Assembly: GCA_905198575.1 (NCBI GenBank)
Contig: CAJKDC010000002.1
Coordinates: 27,530-91,529, forward strand
Reading direction: 5' to 3'
From: an uncultured Bacteroides sp.
GTDB lineage: Bacteria > Bacteroidota > Bacteroidia > Bacteroidales > Bacteroidaceae
DNA length: 64,000 nucleotides
The translations under genes were made by a program, and so were the position numbers. Each line of letters starts with the position of its first letter. Within the stretch, counting starts at the first letter, position 1. Below, piece after piece: positions 44,086 through 53,814 of the stretch. The notes below the pieces were generated by a model. It searched no databases, was not told the DNA's origin, and saw nothing but the letters and a program-made list of their open reading frames with translations.

Positions 44086-46551
44086 TCAAATAAATAAGTT
44101 CAAATTAGCCTGTTCGGCACGTTCCATGTAAGTAGCCACACCACCTACCGTAACATTGTCAAGCAGTTCTTTCCGCTTCACTCCCATCACGTCCATCGAC
44201 ATCTGGCAGGCTATAAACTCTACGCCATTGGCTATAGCCTGAGCACGCAACTGCTCCAGCGAATCCACTCCCTTACGGTTCATCAGGAAGCGCATCATTT
44301 TCGCTCCCATGCCACCCATATTCATTTTAGACAGCTTGAGGTGTTGCGAATCAGACGGAAGCATCCATCCGAACATCTTGCCAAAGATATCTTTTTTTAC
44401 GTTTGGTTTAGCTACCTTCTTAATAACATTTAACCCCCAGAAGGTAAAAAAGATAGAAACTTTCTTTCCCGTTGCTGCCGCGCCGTTGGCCAGTACAAAC
44501 GTAGCCAATGCCTTATCGAGGTCATCACTGAACATGATGAAAGTCTTTCCATCGCTTCCTGCCACCGGTTTCACTGCTTCGGCACTGCAAGGCGTACTTT
44601 TCTCGACCAGTACCTTACAGACTCCAGACTCAGCCTTTGTGGAAAGGAACTTATTACCGGTTGTACGGCACCATGCCTCAGCATCTCTAGGGAAGCCTGC
44701 ATCCGTAGCACGAATCTCCAGACGTTCGCCCGGTTTCAGTCCATCCATAGTCGATTTCAGTTTCAGAATCGGACCGGGACACTGGATGCCGCAAGCATCT
44801 ACTTTCACCACCTGTGTCTGTGCATCTGCAACTACCGAACAAGCGCATGCAGATGTACCTGCCTCATCACAACCGTTATCTGCATCGGGTAAACAGACTG
44901 GCGTAACGGCCGCCTTGTATGTCTTCAATCCACCTATCAGGTTGCGTACTTTTTTATAACCCAATCCTTTCAGGATATTAGATGCCAAATAGCCACGCAA
45001 ACCTACACCGCAGAACACGTATACCGGCTTGTCTTCAGGAATTTCGCGATAACGCTCACGCAAGTCGTCCAGCGGAACATTGATTGCCCCCGGAATGCTT
45101 CCTAATGAAAATTCGTCCGGCGTACGTACATCCACCAGCGTTACCTTGGTGGTATCGGCTGCCTGCATTTCTCTCCAGTACAGAGGATTCATCTTTCCCG
45201 ACAAGATATTGCCGGCCACATATCCTGCCACAGCAACCGGGTCTTTGGCCGACGAAAAAGGAGGAGCGTAGGCGTGCTCCAGTTCCATCAGGTCGTATAC
45301 CGTTCCCTTGTGCTTAATCACCAGTGCCAGCTCGTCGATGCGCTTGTCCACTCCGTCGTATCCCACAATCTGGGCTCCGTAAAGCTGACCGGTAGCCGGT
45401 GCAAATACGACTTTAATAGCCATCTGTAAAGCTCCCGGATAATATCCCGCATGCGAGCCCGAATGGATAGTTGCCGAAAGGTAGTCAATGCCCATCTGTT
45501 TCAACCGTTTTGCTGCCAGACCTGTCGATGCAACCGTCATGTCGAATACCTTTGCAATAGAAGTTCCTATCGCACCCTCGTATTTCACTTTGTTTCCGAA
45601 AACCATATTGTCGGCAACAATACGCGCCTGTCGGTTGGCCGGACCAGCCAGATAGTTCAACCACGGCTTGCCTGTAACCGGATGCGGATACTCAATGGCA
45701 TCACCCACCGCATATACATCCTCGACCGAAGTCTGCAAATATTCGTTCACCGCAATTCCTTTCATCTCACCCAAAGCTATACCCGCTTCCTGAGCCAGAC
45801 GTGTTTCCGGACGTACACCTATCGAAAGAATCACCAAATCAGCATGCACACGGATACCCGATTTAAAGACAACCGTTACTCCTGTTTCTTCCGGTTCGAA
45901 AGCCTCTACAGCCTGCTCCAGATACAAGCGGACCCCCTTCTGCTGCAAATGCTCGTGCACCAGCGAAGCCATGGAATAGTCTATCGGTCCCATCACCTGA
46001 TTGGCCATCTCTACGACTGCCACTTCCGAACCAGCCTCCTTCAGATTCTCGGCCATTTCCAGTCCGATAAATCCGGCACCTATAATCACCGAATTCTTCA
46101 CCTTGTTCTGCTGCAGATAAGTCTTGATTCTGTCGGTATCATTCACATTACGCAATGTAAAAATACCCTTGCTGTCAATCCCCTTCAACGGCGGACGGAC
46201 TGGAGATGCTCCCGGCGACAGAAGCAGTTTGTCGTATTGCTCCGTATATTCCTTGCCATCCGTGCAGCGTACGGTCACCGTCTTTTCGGCAACATTAACC
46301 GCGGTCACTTCCGAGCCTGTACGTACGTCGATATTGAAACGCTTGCCAAAAGCCTGCGGTGTCTGTACAAACAGGCGGCTGCGGTCTTCTATCACTCCAC
46401 CTATATAATAAGGCAATCCACAGTTTGCATACGAGATGTATTCTCCCTTTTCGAACAAAACGATTTCTGCCTCTTCTGTATTTCTTCTGATACGTGCTGC
46501 AGCCGTTGCTCCACCAGCTACTCCACCTACTATAACATACTTCAAACCCAT
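44086..46551 (-). CDS. CoA-disulfide reductase fused to rhodanese, TusA and DsrE-like domains
   Basis: An 821-residue soluble protein made of four modules. Residues 1-450: FAD/NAD(P)-dependent disulfide reductase with VIVGGVAGGATAAARIRR and the redox cysteine Cys44 in YISYANCGLPYYIGG. Residues 460-550: rhodanese domain with active Cys514 (VFCGVGLRGYL). Residues 580-650: TusA/SirA-type domain with the CPGP site (Cys591). Residues 665-821: DsrE/DsrF-like domain ending with the CQMSMDVMGVKRKEL motif. The arrangement matches CoA-disulfide/polysulfide reductases that handle sulfane sulfur, with extra carrier modules to pass it on. A short Cys-rich linker (CDEAGTSACACS, about 561-572) precedes the TusA module. 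It is co-transcribed with a MarR regulator. Whether it reduces CoA disulfide, polysulfide or persulfide is unresolved. Confidence 0.9.
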   Translation of the reverse strand: MGLKYVIVGGVAGGATAAARIRRNTEEAEIVLFEKGEYISYANCGLPYYIGGVIEDRSRLFVQTPQAFGKRFNIDVRTGSEVTAVNVAEKTVTVRCTDGKEYTEQYDKLLLSPGASPVRPPLKGIDSKGIFTLRNVNDTDRIKTYLQQNKVKNSVIIGAGFIGLEMAENLKEAGSEVAVVEMANQVMGPIDYSMASLVHEHLQQKGVRLYLEQAVEAFEPEETGVTVVFKSGIRVHADLVILSIGVRPETRLAQEAGIALGEMKGIAVNEYLQTSVEDVYAVGDAIEYPHPVTGKPWLNYLAGPANRQARIVADNMVFGNKVKYEGAIGTSIAKVFDMTVASTGLAAKRLKQMGIDYLSATIHSGSHAGYYPGALQMAIKVVFAPATGQLYGAQIVGYDGVDKRIDELALVIKHKGTVYDLMELEHAYAPPFSSAKDPVAVAGYVAGNILSGKMNPLYWREMQAADTTKVTLVDVRTPDEFSLGSIPGAINVPLDDLRERYREIPEDKPVYVFCGVGLRGYLASNILKGLGYKKVRNLIGGLKTYKAAVTPVCLPDADNGCDEAGTSACACSVVADAQTQVVKVDACGIQCPGPILKLKSTMDGLKPGERLEIRATDAGFPRDAEAWCRTTGNKFLSTKAESGVCKVLVEKSTPCSAEAVKPVAGSDGKTFIMFSDDLDKALATFVLANGAAATGKKVSIFFTFWGLNVIKKVAKPNVKKDIFGKMFGWMLPSDSQHLKLSKMNMGGMGAKMMRFLMNRKGVDSLEQLRAQAIANGVEFIACQMSMDVMGVKRKELLDNVTVGGVATYMERAEQANLNLFI

Positions 46552-46787
46552 AATATCATATATTAGCTGATTACTTCAAATTTATTTTCCTCTATGAAAT
46601 TTTTCGCAAATAAAAATAAATATTTCCATTCTAGAAAATTTCCATGAGAAAATATTTCATTTTTAACATAAGTTATCCTGAGAAGAAATACTTCTTAAAA
46701 CTACACCTCCTAAAATCTGTTTTGTCTGTTTTTTCATCAATCTTTTCAAGTTTTTAAAGCCAAAACCACTTTAAAGAAAAAAAACAG
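46552..46787. other. Intergenic region between divergent genes
   Basis: About 236 bases, A+T-rich, upstream of both the CoA-disulfide-reductase-like gene (minus) and the GH20 gene (plus). TTTATTTG, one mismatch from the -7 consensus, lies near 46605 on the minus strand and may serve the former. No ORF or RNA gene was recognised. Confidence 0.4.
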
Positions 46788-46795
46788 TATATTTG
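46788..46795 (+). promoter_or_regulatory. -7 element TATATTTG for the GH20 gene
   Basis: TATATTTG lies 79 bases before the ATG at 46875, predicting a leader of about 75 bases. No clear -33 element is seen. Confidence 0.5.
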
Positions 46796-46874
46796 TAAAA
46801 ATTGTAGCATATATTATGTAAGCTTTACAATTTACTAACCCTAAATGTAATATCATTTATAAAAGAATCTATTT

Positions 46875-48833
46875 ATGAGAAAAAAACAAATTCTAGTTCC
46901 ATTCTTCACAGCGGCTCTACTGCTCTTTTCTGCCTGCGAAGAAAAACTGGTAGACCATGTCAACTTAGTGCCTCAAGCCGTTTCAGTAGATATCCAAAAC
47001 GGTTCGCTACCGCTCAATTCACTGAAAAGCATACAAGTACCCGATGACTGGAAAGCGACAGCAACTCATTTTGCTGAAAAATTAAGTAAAACAGCTCATC
47101 TTACTCTCTCGGTAGGAACCAACAATGCTCCCATTACCATCCTCAAGAATACAAACTTGGATAAAGAAGCATACAAACTGGAAATTACAACCAGCGGAGT
47201 TACCATTGAAGCAAATAGCATACAAGGATTGAACCATGCTTTATCAACCTTGCATCAGCTGATTCTGACAGCAACCAACGAAAAGTTGCCCGTGCTGACT
47301 ATCAATGACAAACCACGCTTCGGCTATCGCGGACTGATGCTGGACTGTAGCCGCCACTTCTGGACAATAGACAATCTGAAAGAAACCATAGACCAGATGG
47401 CATTCTTCAAGCTCAACACACTGCACATGCACCTGACAGACAATAATGCCTGGCGTCTGGCAATGGACAAATATCCGCAACTGACTGAAAGAGGTACATA
47501 CTATTACGATTATCCGGAAATGTCCGGCAAATATTATAGTAAACAAGAGCTGAAAGAGTTAGTACAGTATGCTCAAGAACGCGGTGTGGAAATCATTCCG
47601 GAAGCCGACCTGCCAGGGCACTCTACCGCACTGCTGGCTGCACTGCCCCAACTTTCGTGTAATGGTGGAACATTCGAAGCTTATCCCGAAGAAAGACCTT
47701 ACAGCAAACGCAAGCGTGGTGCAGAAAACATGATTTGTGTCGGCAATCCGGAATCGCTGAAGTTTGTAGAAGATGTAGTCAACGAACTGACAGAAATCTT
47801 CCCTTCGCAATACATTCACCTGGGAGGCGATGAAGTTCCTACCCACACTTGGGAAAAATGTCCGAAGTGCCAGGCGCTGTACAAACGCGAAAAGATGACA
47901 CAACCCGGAGAGCTGCAAGACTATTTCACCCGCAAGGTCAGCGAAATCGTCCGTGCCAAAGGCAAGACCATGATTGGCTGGGATGAAATAAACGACCGCA
48001 ACGCTGCTACTCCCGAAGATATACTTACTGTATGGAGAGACGAAGGTACTCCCAACCAGCTGAAAGCACTGGAACGGAACATTCCGGTCATTATGTGTCC
48101 GCAGCACGGCTGTTACTTCGACTGGGGATATGCCGGAAACTCTACTCGTAAGGTATATGAGTGGGACCCCGTTCCCGAAAACATCGGTGCCGACAAGCTG
48201 CCGCTTATCAAAGGTGGACAGGCTGCCCTGTGGACCGAACGTATTTCTACGCAAGACCGTGTAGAATGGATGCTCTACCCACGTATTTGTGCACTGGCCG
48301 AAGTTTTCTGGTCGCCAAAAGAAAGCCGCAACTGGGACGACTTCTATCAACGCATCACTCAATATTATCCGATTATGGAAAAACTGGGCATCAACTATTA
48401 TGAGGACGATGCACTGAATGAAAAAGAATTTGTCCCAAGCGAAGAAAAACCAGCTTTGATACGCCACGCCTTCATCGAAACAAATATCCCGGGTTCTCCA
48501 CTTTATCATGCCGAATATGCGTTCGACGGCAAGACAAATACTTTCTTCTGGGGAGGTGTTTCAGTGGGCAAGGAACATTATTTCAGCATCATTCTGGGTG
48601 AACCGACCAAGGTGAACGAAATCAATGTCATCACAGGCGACTCGAAAGACTATATCACCAAGGCCGACCTGCTGATTAGCACAGACGGAAACACATTCGA
48701 AAAAGTAGGTCAGTTTAACGACTTGGGCGAGGCTTCTGCCAAGCTGGATGGCAAGACCATCAAGGCCGTAAAAATTCAGGTTACCGAACAGCACACCTGC
48801 TGGCCTATCATTAAGGAAATCATCCTGAAATAA
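46875..48833 (+). CDS. GH20 beta-N-acetylhexosaminidase lipoprotein
   Basis: A 652-residue lipoprotein (lipobox LFSAC, Cys21). A GH20 N-terminal domain (about 30-145) precedes the catalytic (beta/alpha)8 barrel (about 148-500). The catalytic pair Asp319-Glu320 lies in HLGGDEVPTHTW; other conserved segments are LMLDCSRHFW and NTLHMHLTDNN. A C-terminal domain of about 120 residues (about 535-652, with HAEYAFDGKTNTFFWGG) is discoidin/F5-8C-like and may bind glycans. The enzyme removes terminal GlcNAc or GalNAc from host or bacterial glycans, at the cell surface or in the periplasm. It has its own -7 element and terminator. Confidence 0.94.
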   Translation: MRKKQILVPFFTAALLLFSACEEKLVDHVNLVPQAVSVDIQNGSLPLNSLKSIQVPDDWKATATHFAEKLSKTAHLTLSVGTNNAPITILKNTNLDKEAYKLEITTSGVTIEANSIQGLNHALSTLHQLILTATNEKLPVLTINDKPRFGYRGLMLDCSRHFWTIDNLKETIDQMAFFKLNTLHMHLTDNNAWRLAMDKYPQLTERGTYYYDYPEMSGKYYSKQELKELVQYAQERGVEIIPEADLPGHSTALLAALPQLSCNGGTFEAYPEERPYSKRKRGAENMICVGNPESLKFVEDVVNELTEIFPSQYIHLGGDEVPTHTWEKCPKCQALYKREKMTQPGELQDYFTRKVSEIVRAKGKTMIGWDEINDRNAATPEDILTVWRDEGTPNQLKALERNIPVIMCPQHGCYFDWGYAGNSTRKVYEWDPVPENIGADKLPLIKGGQAALWTERISTQDRVEWMLYPRICALAEVFWSPKESRNWDDFYQRITQYYPIMEKLGINYYEDDALNEKEFVPSEEKPALIRHAFIETNIPGSPLYHAEYAFDGKTNTFFWGGVSVGKEHYFSIILGEPTKVNEINVITGDSKDYITKADLLISTDGNTFEKVGQFNDLGEASAKLDGKTIKAVKIQVTEQHTCWPIIKEIILK

Positions 48834-48852
48834 CTAAAAGCATAAAACAATT

Positions 48853-48899
48853 AAAGGCTGTAATGCACGACTAAGGTCAACGCATTACAGCCTTTTTTA
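48853..48899 (+). terminator. GH20 gene terminator
   Basis: AAAGGCTGTAATGC (48853-48866) pairs with GCATTACAGCCTTT (48882-48895), followed by a T-run. Confidence 0.88.
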
Positions 48900-48972
48900 T
48901 TATTGCGGTTCCTAAACAATTCCGACAAAACCGGTGAGTTTCCTACTTTTCACAGCAAAGAGGCAGTTTCAG

Positions 48973-49032
48973 CATTACAAAGATAAACCTTGTTTATAGC
49001 TGTAACACACTTGCGGCATTGCAATGATAAAC
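48973..49032. repeat. Two related 16-bp words, 44 bp apart, downstream of the catalase remnant
   Basis: CATTACAAAGATAAAC (48973-48988) and CATTGCAATGATAAAC (49017-49032) agree at 14 of 16 positions. The second overlaps ACTTGCGGCAT, also found in the 27.36 kb intergenic region. They lie between the GH20 terminator and the 3' end of the catalase remnant. Confidence 0.45.
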
Positions 49033-49054
49033 TCAGAACGAACCGGGAAGTTGA

Positions 49055-49777
49055 CTATGCCTGAACTTTCTCCAGTGCAATACCCAGCACGGCAGCCAGT
49101 CCCTTGCCATAGTTTTCGTCGGCTTTCAGACAGTTCTTGATGTGACGGATTTTTATTTCCTCAGGAATGTCGCCCATGGCTCTGGCGGTATTTTCGAACA
49201 ATACCTGCTGCTGTTCGGGAGACATCAGGCGGAACAAGTCGCCTGCCTGTGAATAATAGTCGGCATCATCTTCGCGGAAATCCCACTGATAAGCAGCGCC
49301 GTCCAGTTCCAAAGGCGGTTCCTTATACTCGTTCTGATGCTGCCACTCGCCGAAGCTGTTGGGTTCGTAACCGATGGTCGAGCCATGGTTTCCGTCCACA
49401 CGCATCATGCCGTCTCTGTGATACATATTGAGGAACGGACAGCAGCTTCTGTTCACCGGAATCTGATAATGGTTTACGCCCAGACGATAGCGCTGCGCAT
49501 CACCGTAGGAGAACAAGCGTCCCTGCAACATGCGGTCGGGCGAGAAGCTGATACCCGGCACGACATTGGTCGGATTGAAAGCAGCCTGCTCTACATCTGC
49601 AAAATAGTTTTCGGGATTACGGTTCAGCTCGAGCACACCCACTTCGATAAGCGGATACTGTTTCTGCGACCATACCTTAGTCAGGTCGAACGGATTGAAC
49701 GGACACTGTGCTGCCTGCTCTTCTGTCATGAGCTGCACAAACATCGTCCATCTAGGATAATTACCCTTTTCAATACC
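49055..49777 (-). pseudogene. Catalase, C-terminal half only
   Basis: About 240 residues matching the C-terminal half of a clade-3 haem catalase. The segment [17 protein letters not shown] marks where family sequence begins (49777 downward). The haem-ligand tyrosine segment [15 protein letters not shown] and the region [16 protein letters not shown] follow, and the natural C-terminus is present. The N-terminal half with the catalytic His and Asn is absent: upstream of GIEKGN the frame meets a stop and the sequence changes abruptly into a truncated LysR gene on the other strand. An ORF starting at the internal Met (49744) has no obvious promoter. It cannot make an active catalase. Confidence 0.88.
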
Positions 49778-50514
49778 GCATAGGCAAGCGCATCATCCCT
49801 ACCGAAGCCGGACGTGCTTTTCTGCCCTACGCCAACAAGGTCATCTGCGAAGCCGAAAGCGGCAAACAGATTATCCGTGGCCTGAAAGGTGTGGAGCATG
49901 GCAAGCTGCACATTGGTGTAACCTACAGTCTGGGCCCCCTGCTGCTTGCAGCCTTGCGCATCTTTACAAAAGTTTATCCCAAGATACAAGTAAGCATTAC
50001 CTTTGCCACCTCGGAAGAATTGCTCAAGCAACTGGAGAACAACGAACTGGATTTCGTACTATCCTTTCACCCTGAAGGAATGCTTGAACCGGTCGATGCT
50101 ATCCCACTCTTCTCTTCCCGCCTCTGCTTTGTAGTCCATGAATCGCATCCGCTGTCCAACCTTTCGGCCATAACGCTAAAGCGCCTGTCGCAGACTCCCC
50201 TCATCCTGCCGGCACACGGATTCGCTACCCGGAAAAAGATAGACATGCTCTGTCGTCAAAACCACCTCAGTCTAAACGTCGGCATCGAAATCAACGATGT
50301 ACATACCATCCTGCATGCCCTGTCGGACGGGAATTGGGGAACCATACTCACCCAGACAGCCGTTCAGGACGAAGCCCGCCTGGTACAGATTCCCTTGCTG
50401 TGTGCCGACAAGCTTACCTCACAAGGATTCCTGTTCTGGCCCAATGGCACTTACCGCAAAAAATCGGCACTGGCCTTTGCCGAAATCCTCCGGAAAATTC
50501 CTAACGAGTTGTAA
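49777..50514 (+). pseudogene. LysR-family regulator lacking its DNA-binding domain
   Basis: About 245 codons of a LysR protein. The sequence begins abruptly at [19 protein letters not shown], the point just after the wing of the helix-turn-helix. It continues through the linker helix and the full effector-binding domain (HGKLHIGVTYSLGPLLLAAL, then FVVHESHPLSN) to a normal C-terminus. The first 55 or so residues that bind DNA are missing, and the missing end faces the truncated catalase. An ATG at 49891 could start a regulator-less effector domain. The effector domain looks CynR/CysB-like rather than OxyR-like. Confidence 0.88.
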
Positions 50515-50563
50515 CATTTGGGGATTTTATAGAAGAGCATTCCATGAATTGGCAGGAATTATG

Positions 50564-50571
50564 TACATTTG
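50564..50571 (+). promoter_or_regulatory. -7 element TACATTTG for the men operon
   Basis: TACATTTG lies 24 bases before the ATG of the hotdog thioesterase gene at 50595 and fits TAnnTTTG. A -33 element is not clear. Confidence 0.55.
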
Positions 50572-50594
50572 CATAAATTTATAATGAAGCAGAT

Positions 50595-51014
50595 ATGCAG
50601 ACCGACGTAGAAAAAACATACGCTGTTCCTGATTTATCCCATTCGATGGGAGAACATCTGGGCATAGAATTTATTACTGTCAACGAAGGATTTGTAAAGG
50701 CTACCATGCCGGTAGACGAGCGCACCTGCCAGCCTTTTGGGGTATTAAACGGAGGGGCTTCACTGGCATTGGCAGAGATTGTAGCCGGACATGGATCAGT
50801 GCCTTTGTGCTCGGAGCACGAAATGCCGTGCGGCATCCAGGTAAGTGCCAGCCACCTGCGGATGGTACCTGTAGGAACTTACGTAGAAGCTACCGGACGC
50901 CTCATCCATCGCGGAAGAACGTCCCACTTGTGGAACGTCGATATTACCACTCCCGACGGCAAGCTAGTTTCGACAGCCCGCATTGTGAACCAAATAGTAA
51001 AAAAACGCCCATGA
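50595..51014 (+). CDS. menI: Hotdog-fold thioesterase, probable DHNA-CoA hydrolase
   Basis: A 139-residue PaaI/4HBT-type hotdog protein: HLGIEFITVNEGFVKATMPV, FGVLNGGASLALAEIVAG (central helix with the Asn-Gly-Gly active-site turn), then GIQVSASHLRMVP. Its stop overlaps the menF start in an ATGA junction. It is therefore the first gene of the menaquinone cluster, and hydrolysis of 1,4-dihydroxy-2-naphthoyl-CoA is the natural assignment. The symbol is based on context rather than a unique motif. Confidence 0.82.
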   Translation: MQTDVEKTYAVPDLSHSMGEHLGIEFITVNEGFVKATMPVDERTCQPFGVLNGGASLALAEIVAGHGSVPLCSEHEMPCGIQVSASHLRMVPVGTYVEATGRLIHRGRTSHLWNVDITTPDGKLVSTARIVNQIVKKRP

Positions 51015-52132
51015 ATTTACCGGAAAAAGATATACATTTACTGATAGACCGGCTTACGGCCAGCCAAAGAAGTTTTGCCATCTATCGCCTGCCGTGGACA
51101 GACGAGCCTGTCTTTGTCATGCAGGAAAGCGAAGAAACCGAAAAGTTGTACGATTTGCCCTCACTGAACGGTAAAACAGGTTTTGTCATAGCTCCTTTCC
51201 TTCCTTCGGAAAAACATCCTGCTGCTCTTATTCATGCGGATTTAAAAGCCTGCGGATGGGAAGCTATCACCCGGCAACTTCACGCACTGAACATTACTGA
51301 AACTGCAACAGACAACTTACCGACAGCCGACGCAGAGGTGGCCATCCGGGAAGAAAGTGCATTGAAACAACAATACGAAACAGCATTCAACAAATTTATC
51401 GCTCCCCTTCAAAAAGGGACTTTCCAGAAACTCGTCCTATCCAGACAGGCAACCCAGCCGCTGCCGGCTGATTTTTCGCCCTTGAGCACTTTTGTCACTG
51501 CCTGCAACAGCTATCCCCGAATGATGATTTCGCTGTGTCACACGCCGGTGACAGGTACCTGGATTGGCTCGACACCCGAAATTATTCTGAGCGGACATCA
51601 GGATGCCTGGCAAACAGTAGCGCTGGCGGGCACCATGCCGATGCAAGGAGAAACAATGCCTACCGAATGGAGCCGCAAGAACCAGGAAGAACAGGCTTTT
51701 GTGAGCGATTATATCCGGAAAATCATCAAAAAATTTGGCAGCAAGCCTTCCGAAAAAGGTCCTTATACGGCTCGTGCCGGACAACTGGTACATTTGAAAA
51801 CGGACTTTCACTTCACACTGAAACAGACCAACCAGCTGGGTGAGCTGCTGGATGCCCTGCATCCTACTCCGGCGGTATGCGGACTCCCCAAAGCTGAAGC
51901 ATACGAATTTATCACTCAAAACGAAGGATACGACCGGAGCTATTATTCGGGCATAATCGGATGGCTGGACCCGGAAGGCGACACCAGTCTGTATGTCAAC
52001 CTGCGCTGCATGAAAATAGGTCGCTCGTGTACGACGCTTTTTGCGGGCGGAGGTATTCTTCCATCGTCTACTGCCGACACGGAGTGGGAAGAGACTCAGC
52101 ATAAAATGAATACAATGAGAAGAATCTTATAA
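51011..52132 (+). CDS. menF: Isochorismate synthase
   Basis: A 373-residue chorismate-binding enzyme. Core motifs [36 protein letters not shown], and [17 protein letters not shown] near the end are typical of MenF/EntC/DhbC. The protein is shorter than the E. coli enzyme because the N-terminal region is compact. It converts chorismate to isochorismate, the first menaquinone-specific step. The ATG at 51011 overlaps the menI stop; a longer frame from 50807 lies inside menI and is rejected. Confidence 0.92.
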   Translation: MNLPEKDIHLLIDRLTASQRSFAIYRLPWTDEPVFVMQESEETEKLYDLPSLNGKTGFVIAPFLPSEKHPAALIHADLKACGWEAITRQLHALNITETATDNLPTADAEVAIREESALKQQYETAFNKFIAPLQKGTFQKLVLSRQATQPLPADFSPLSTFVTACNSYPRMMISLCHTPVTGTWIGSTPEIILSGHQDAWQTVALAGTMPMQGETMPTEWSRKNQEEQAFVSDYIRKIIKKFGSKPSEKGPYTARAGQLVHLKTDFHFTLKQTNQLGELLDALHPTPAVCGLPKAEAYEFITQNEGYDRSYYSGIIGWLDPEGDTSLYVNLRCMKIGRSCTTLFAGGGILPSSTADTEWEETQHKMNTMRRIL

Positions 52133-52142
52133 TAGAAAGAAC

Positions 52143-53807
52143 ATGTATACAGACAAGAAAAATATTCTGCAACTAGCAGCTTTACTGAAAGCGCACGGCA
52201 TACATAAAATTGTGCTATGCCCCGGCAGCCGCAATATTCCCATCGTACAGACGCTGGCCAATATTCCCGAATTTACCTGCTACCCGGTAACGGATGAACG
52301 CAGCGCGGGATTCTTTGCGCTGGGACTGGCGCTGCACGGAGGCTCACCGGCTGCTGTGTGCTGTACTTCGGGCACGGCGTTGCTCAACTTGCATCCGGCT
52401 GTTGCCGAAGCCTATTACCAGCAAGTTCCTCTGGTGGTAATCTCGGCCGACCGACCTGCTGCGTGGATTGGGCAGATGGACGGACAGACACTGCCTCAAC
52501 CGGGAGTTTTCGGTAGCCTGGTAAAGAAATCGGTGAATTTGCCCGAAGTGGTTTCGGATGAAGACGAATGGTACTGTAACCGCCTCATCAACGAAGCACT
52601 GCTGGAGCTGAACCATCATGGCAAAGGACCGGTGCATATCAATGTTCCTATCAGCGAACCGTTTTTCCTGTTGCCGGAGACACAGCTTCCCGAAGCACGT
52701 GTCATCACCCGCTATCAGGGCCTGAACATCTACGATAAAGACTATCAGCCTCTGATTGACCGGCTGAACAAATATCAGAAACGAATGGCTGTGGTGGGAC
52801 AGATGAATCTGATTTATCTGTTCGACAAGCGCTATACCAAGATGCTTTATAAACATTTTGCCTGGTTCAGCGAGAACATCAGTAACCGCACGATTCCCGG
52901 CCCTTCCATCCGCAACATCGAGCCGCTGCTCTGCTCCATGAATTTCGAAATGCAGGAGAAAATGCGTCCCGACTTACTCATCACGTATGGAGGACACATC
53001 ATCTCCAAACGGCTTAAAAAGTTCCTGCGCAAGCATCCGCCTCGGGAACACTGGCACATCTCGCCCGACGGGGAAGTATGCGACTTGTATGGCTCACTGA
53101 CAACGCTGATTGAAATGGACCCGTTCGAGTTTCTGGAAAAGATAGCGCCACTGATGGAAAACCGCACACCGGAGTATCCGCGCCAATGGGAAAGCCTGTC
53201 GAAAGCAATTCCGCAGGCGCAACTGGAATACTCGGAAATGAGTGCCATCGGCAAGGTTATCGAACATTTGCCTGTTCCTTCGTCATTGCATCTGGCCAAC
53301 AGTTCTACGATACGCTATGCACAATTGTTTGAAGCTCCTGCCGATGTAGAGATTCTTTCCAACCGGGGAACGAACGGTATCGAAGGTTCACTGTCGACTG
53401 CCATCGGCTACGCTGCCGGCTCGGACAAACTAAACTTCATCCTGATAGGCGACCTGAGTTTCTTCTACGACATGAATGCGTTGTGGAATCCAAACTACGG
53501 AAGCAACATCCGCATCTTGTTGCTGAACAACAGCGGCGGTGAGATATTCCATGCACTTCCGGGACTGGAACTGCACGACAATGCACGCCGCTTCGTTACG
53601 GCTACGCATCAGACATCCGGCAAGGCTTGGGCAGAAGACCGGGGTTTCGAATACCTGTCGGCACACAACGAAGAAGAGCTGAATGCAGCTGTGGCACGGT
53701 TTACGGAAGCTTCGATCACCAGCCGACCTATTCTGCTGGAAGTATTTACAGACAAAAACCGTGACATCGAACTTTTAAAAGCATATTATCATAACCTAAA
53801 AAAATAA
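52143..53807 (+). CDS. menD: SEPHCHC synthase (2-succinyl-5-enolpyruvyl-6-hydroxy-3-cyclohexene-1-carboxylate synthase)
   Basis: A 554-residue ThDP-dependent enzyme. The N-terminal [16 protein letters not shown] and [14 protein letters not shown], the substrate region [17 protein letters not shown], and the C-terminal ThDP/Mg motif [14 protein letters not shown] followed by [11 protein letters not shown] are diagnostic of MenD. It adds succinic semialdehyde (from 2-oxoglutarate) to isochorismate. It begins 10 bases after menF and ends 7 bases before menB. Confidence 0.96.
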   Translation: MYTDKKNILQLAALLKAHGIHKIVLCPGSRNIPIVQTLANIPEFTCYPVTDERSAGFFALGLALHGGSPAAVCCTSGTALLNLHPAVAEAYYQQVPLVVISADRPAAWIGQMDGQTLPQPGVFGSLVKKSVNLPEVVSDEDEWYCNRLINEALLELNHHGKGPVHINVPISEPFFLLPETQLPEARVITRYQGLNIYDKDYQPLIDRLNKYQKRMAVVGQMNLIYLFDKRYTKMLYKHFAWFSENISNRTIPGPSIRNIEPLLCSMNFEMQEKMRPDLLITYGGHIISKRLKKFLRKHPPREHWHISPDGEVCDLYGSLTTLIEMDPFEFLEKIAPLMENRTPEYPRQWESLSKAIPQAQLEYSEMSAIGKVIEHLPVPSSLHLANSSTIRYAQLFEAPADVEILSNRGTNGIEGSLSTAIGYAAGSDKLNFILIGDLSFFYDMNALWNPNYGSNIRILLLNNSGGEIFHALPGLELHDNARRFVTATHQTSGKAWAEDRGFEYLSAHNEEELNAAVARFTEASITSRPILLEVFTDKNRDIELLKAYYHNLKK

Positions 53808-53814
53808 CAACGAT

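Noticed and set aside
47559..48509. 316-codon minus-strand frame inside the GH20 gene
   Set aside because: It is a shadow of the catalytic barrel, whose plus-strand motifs are unambiguous.
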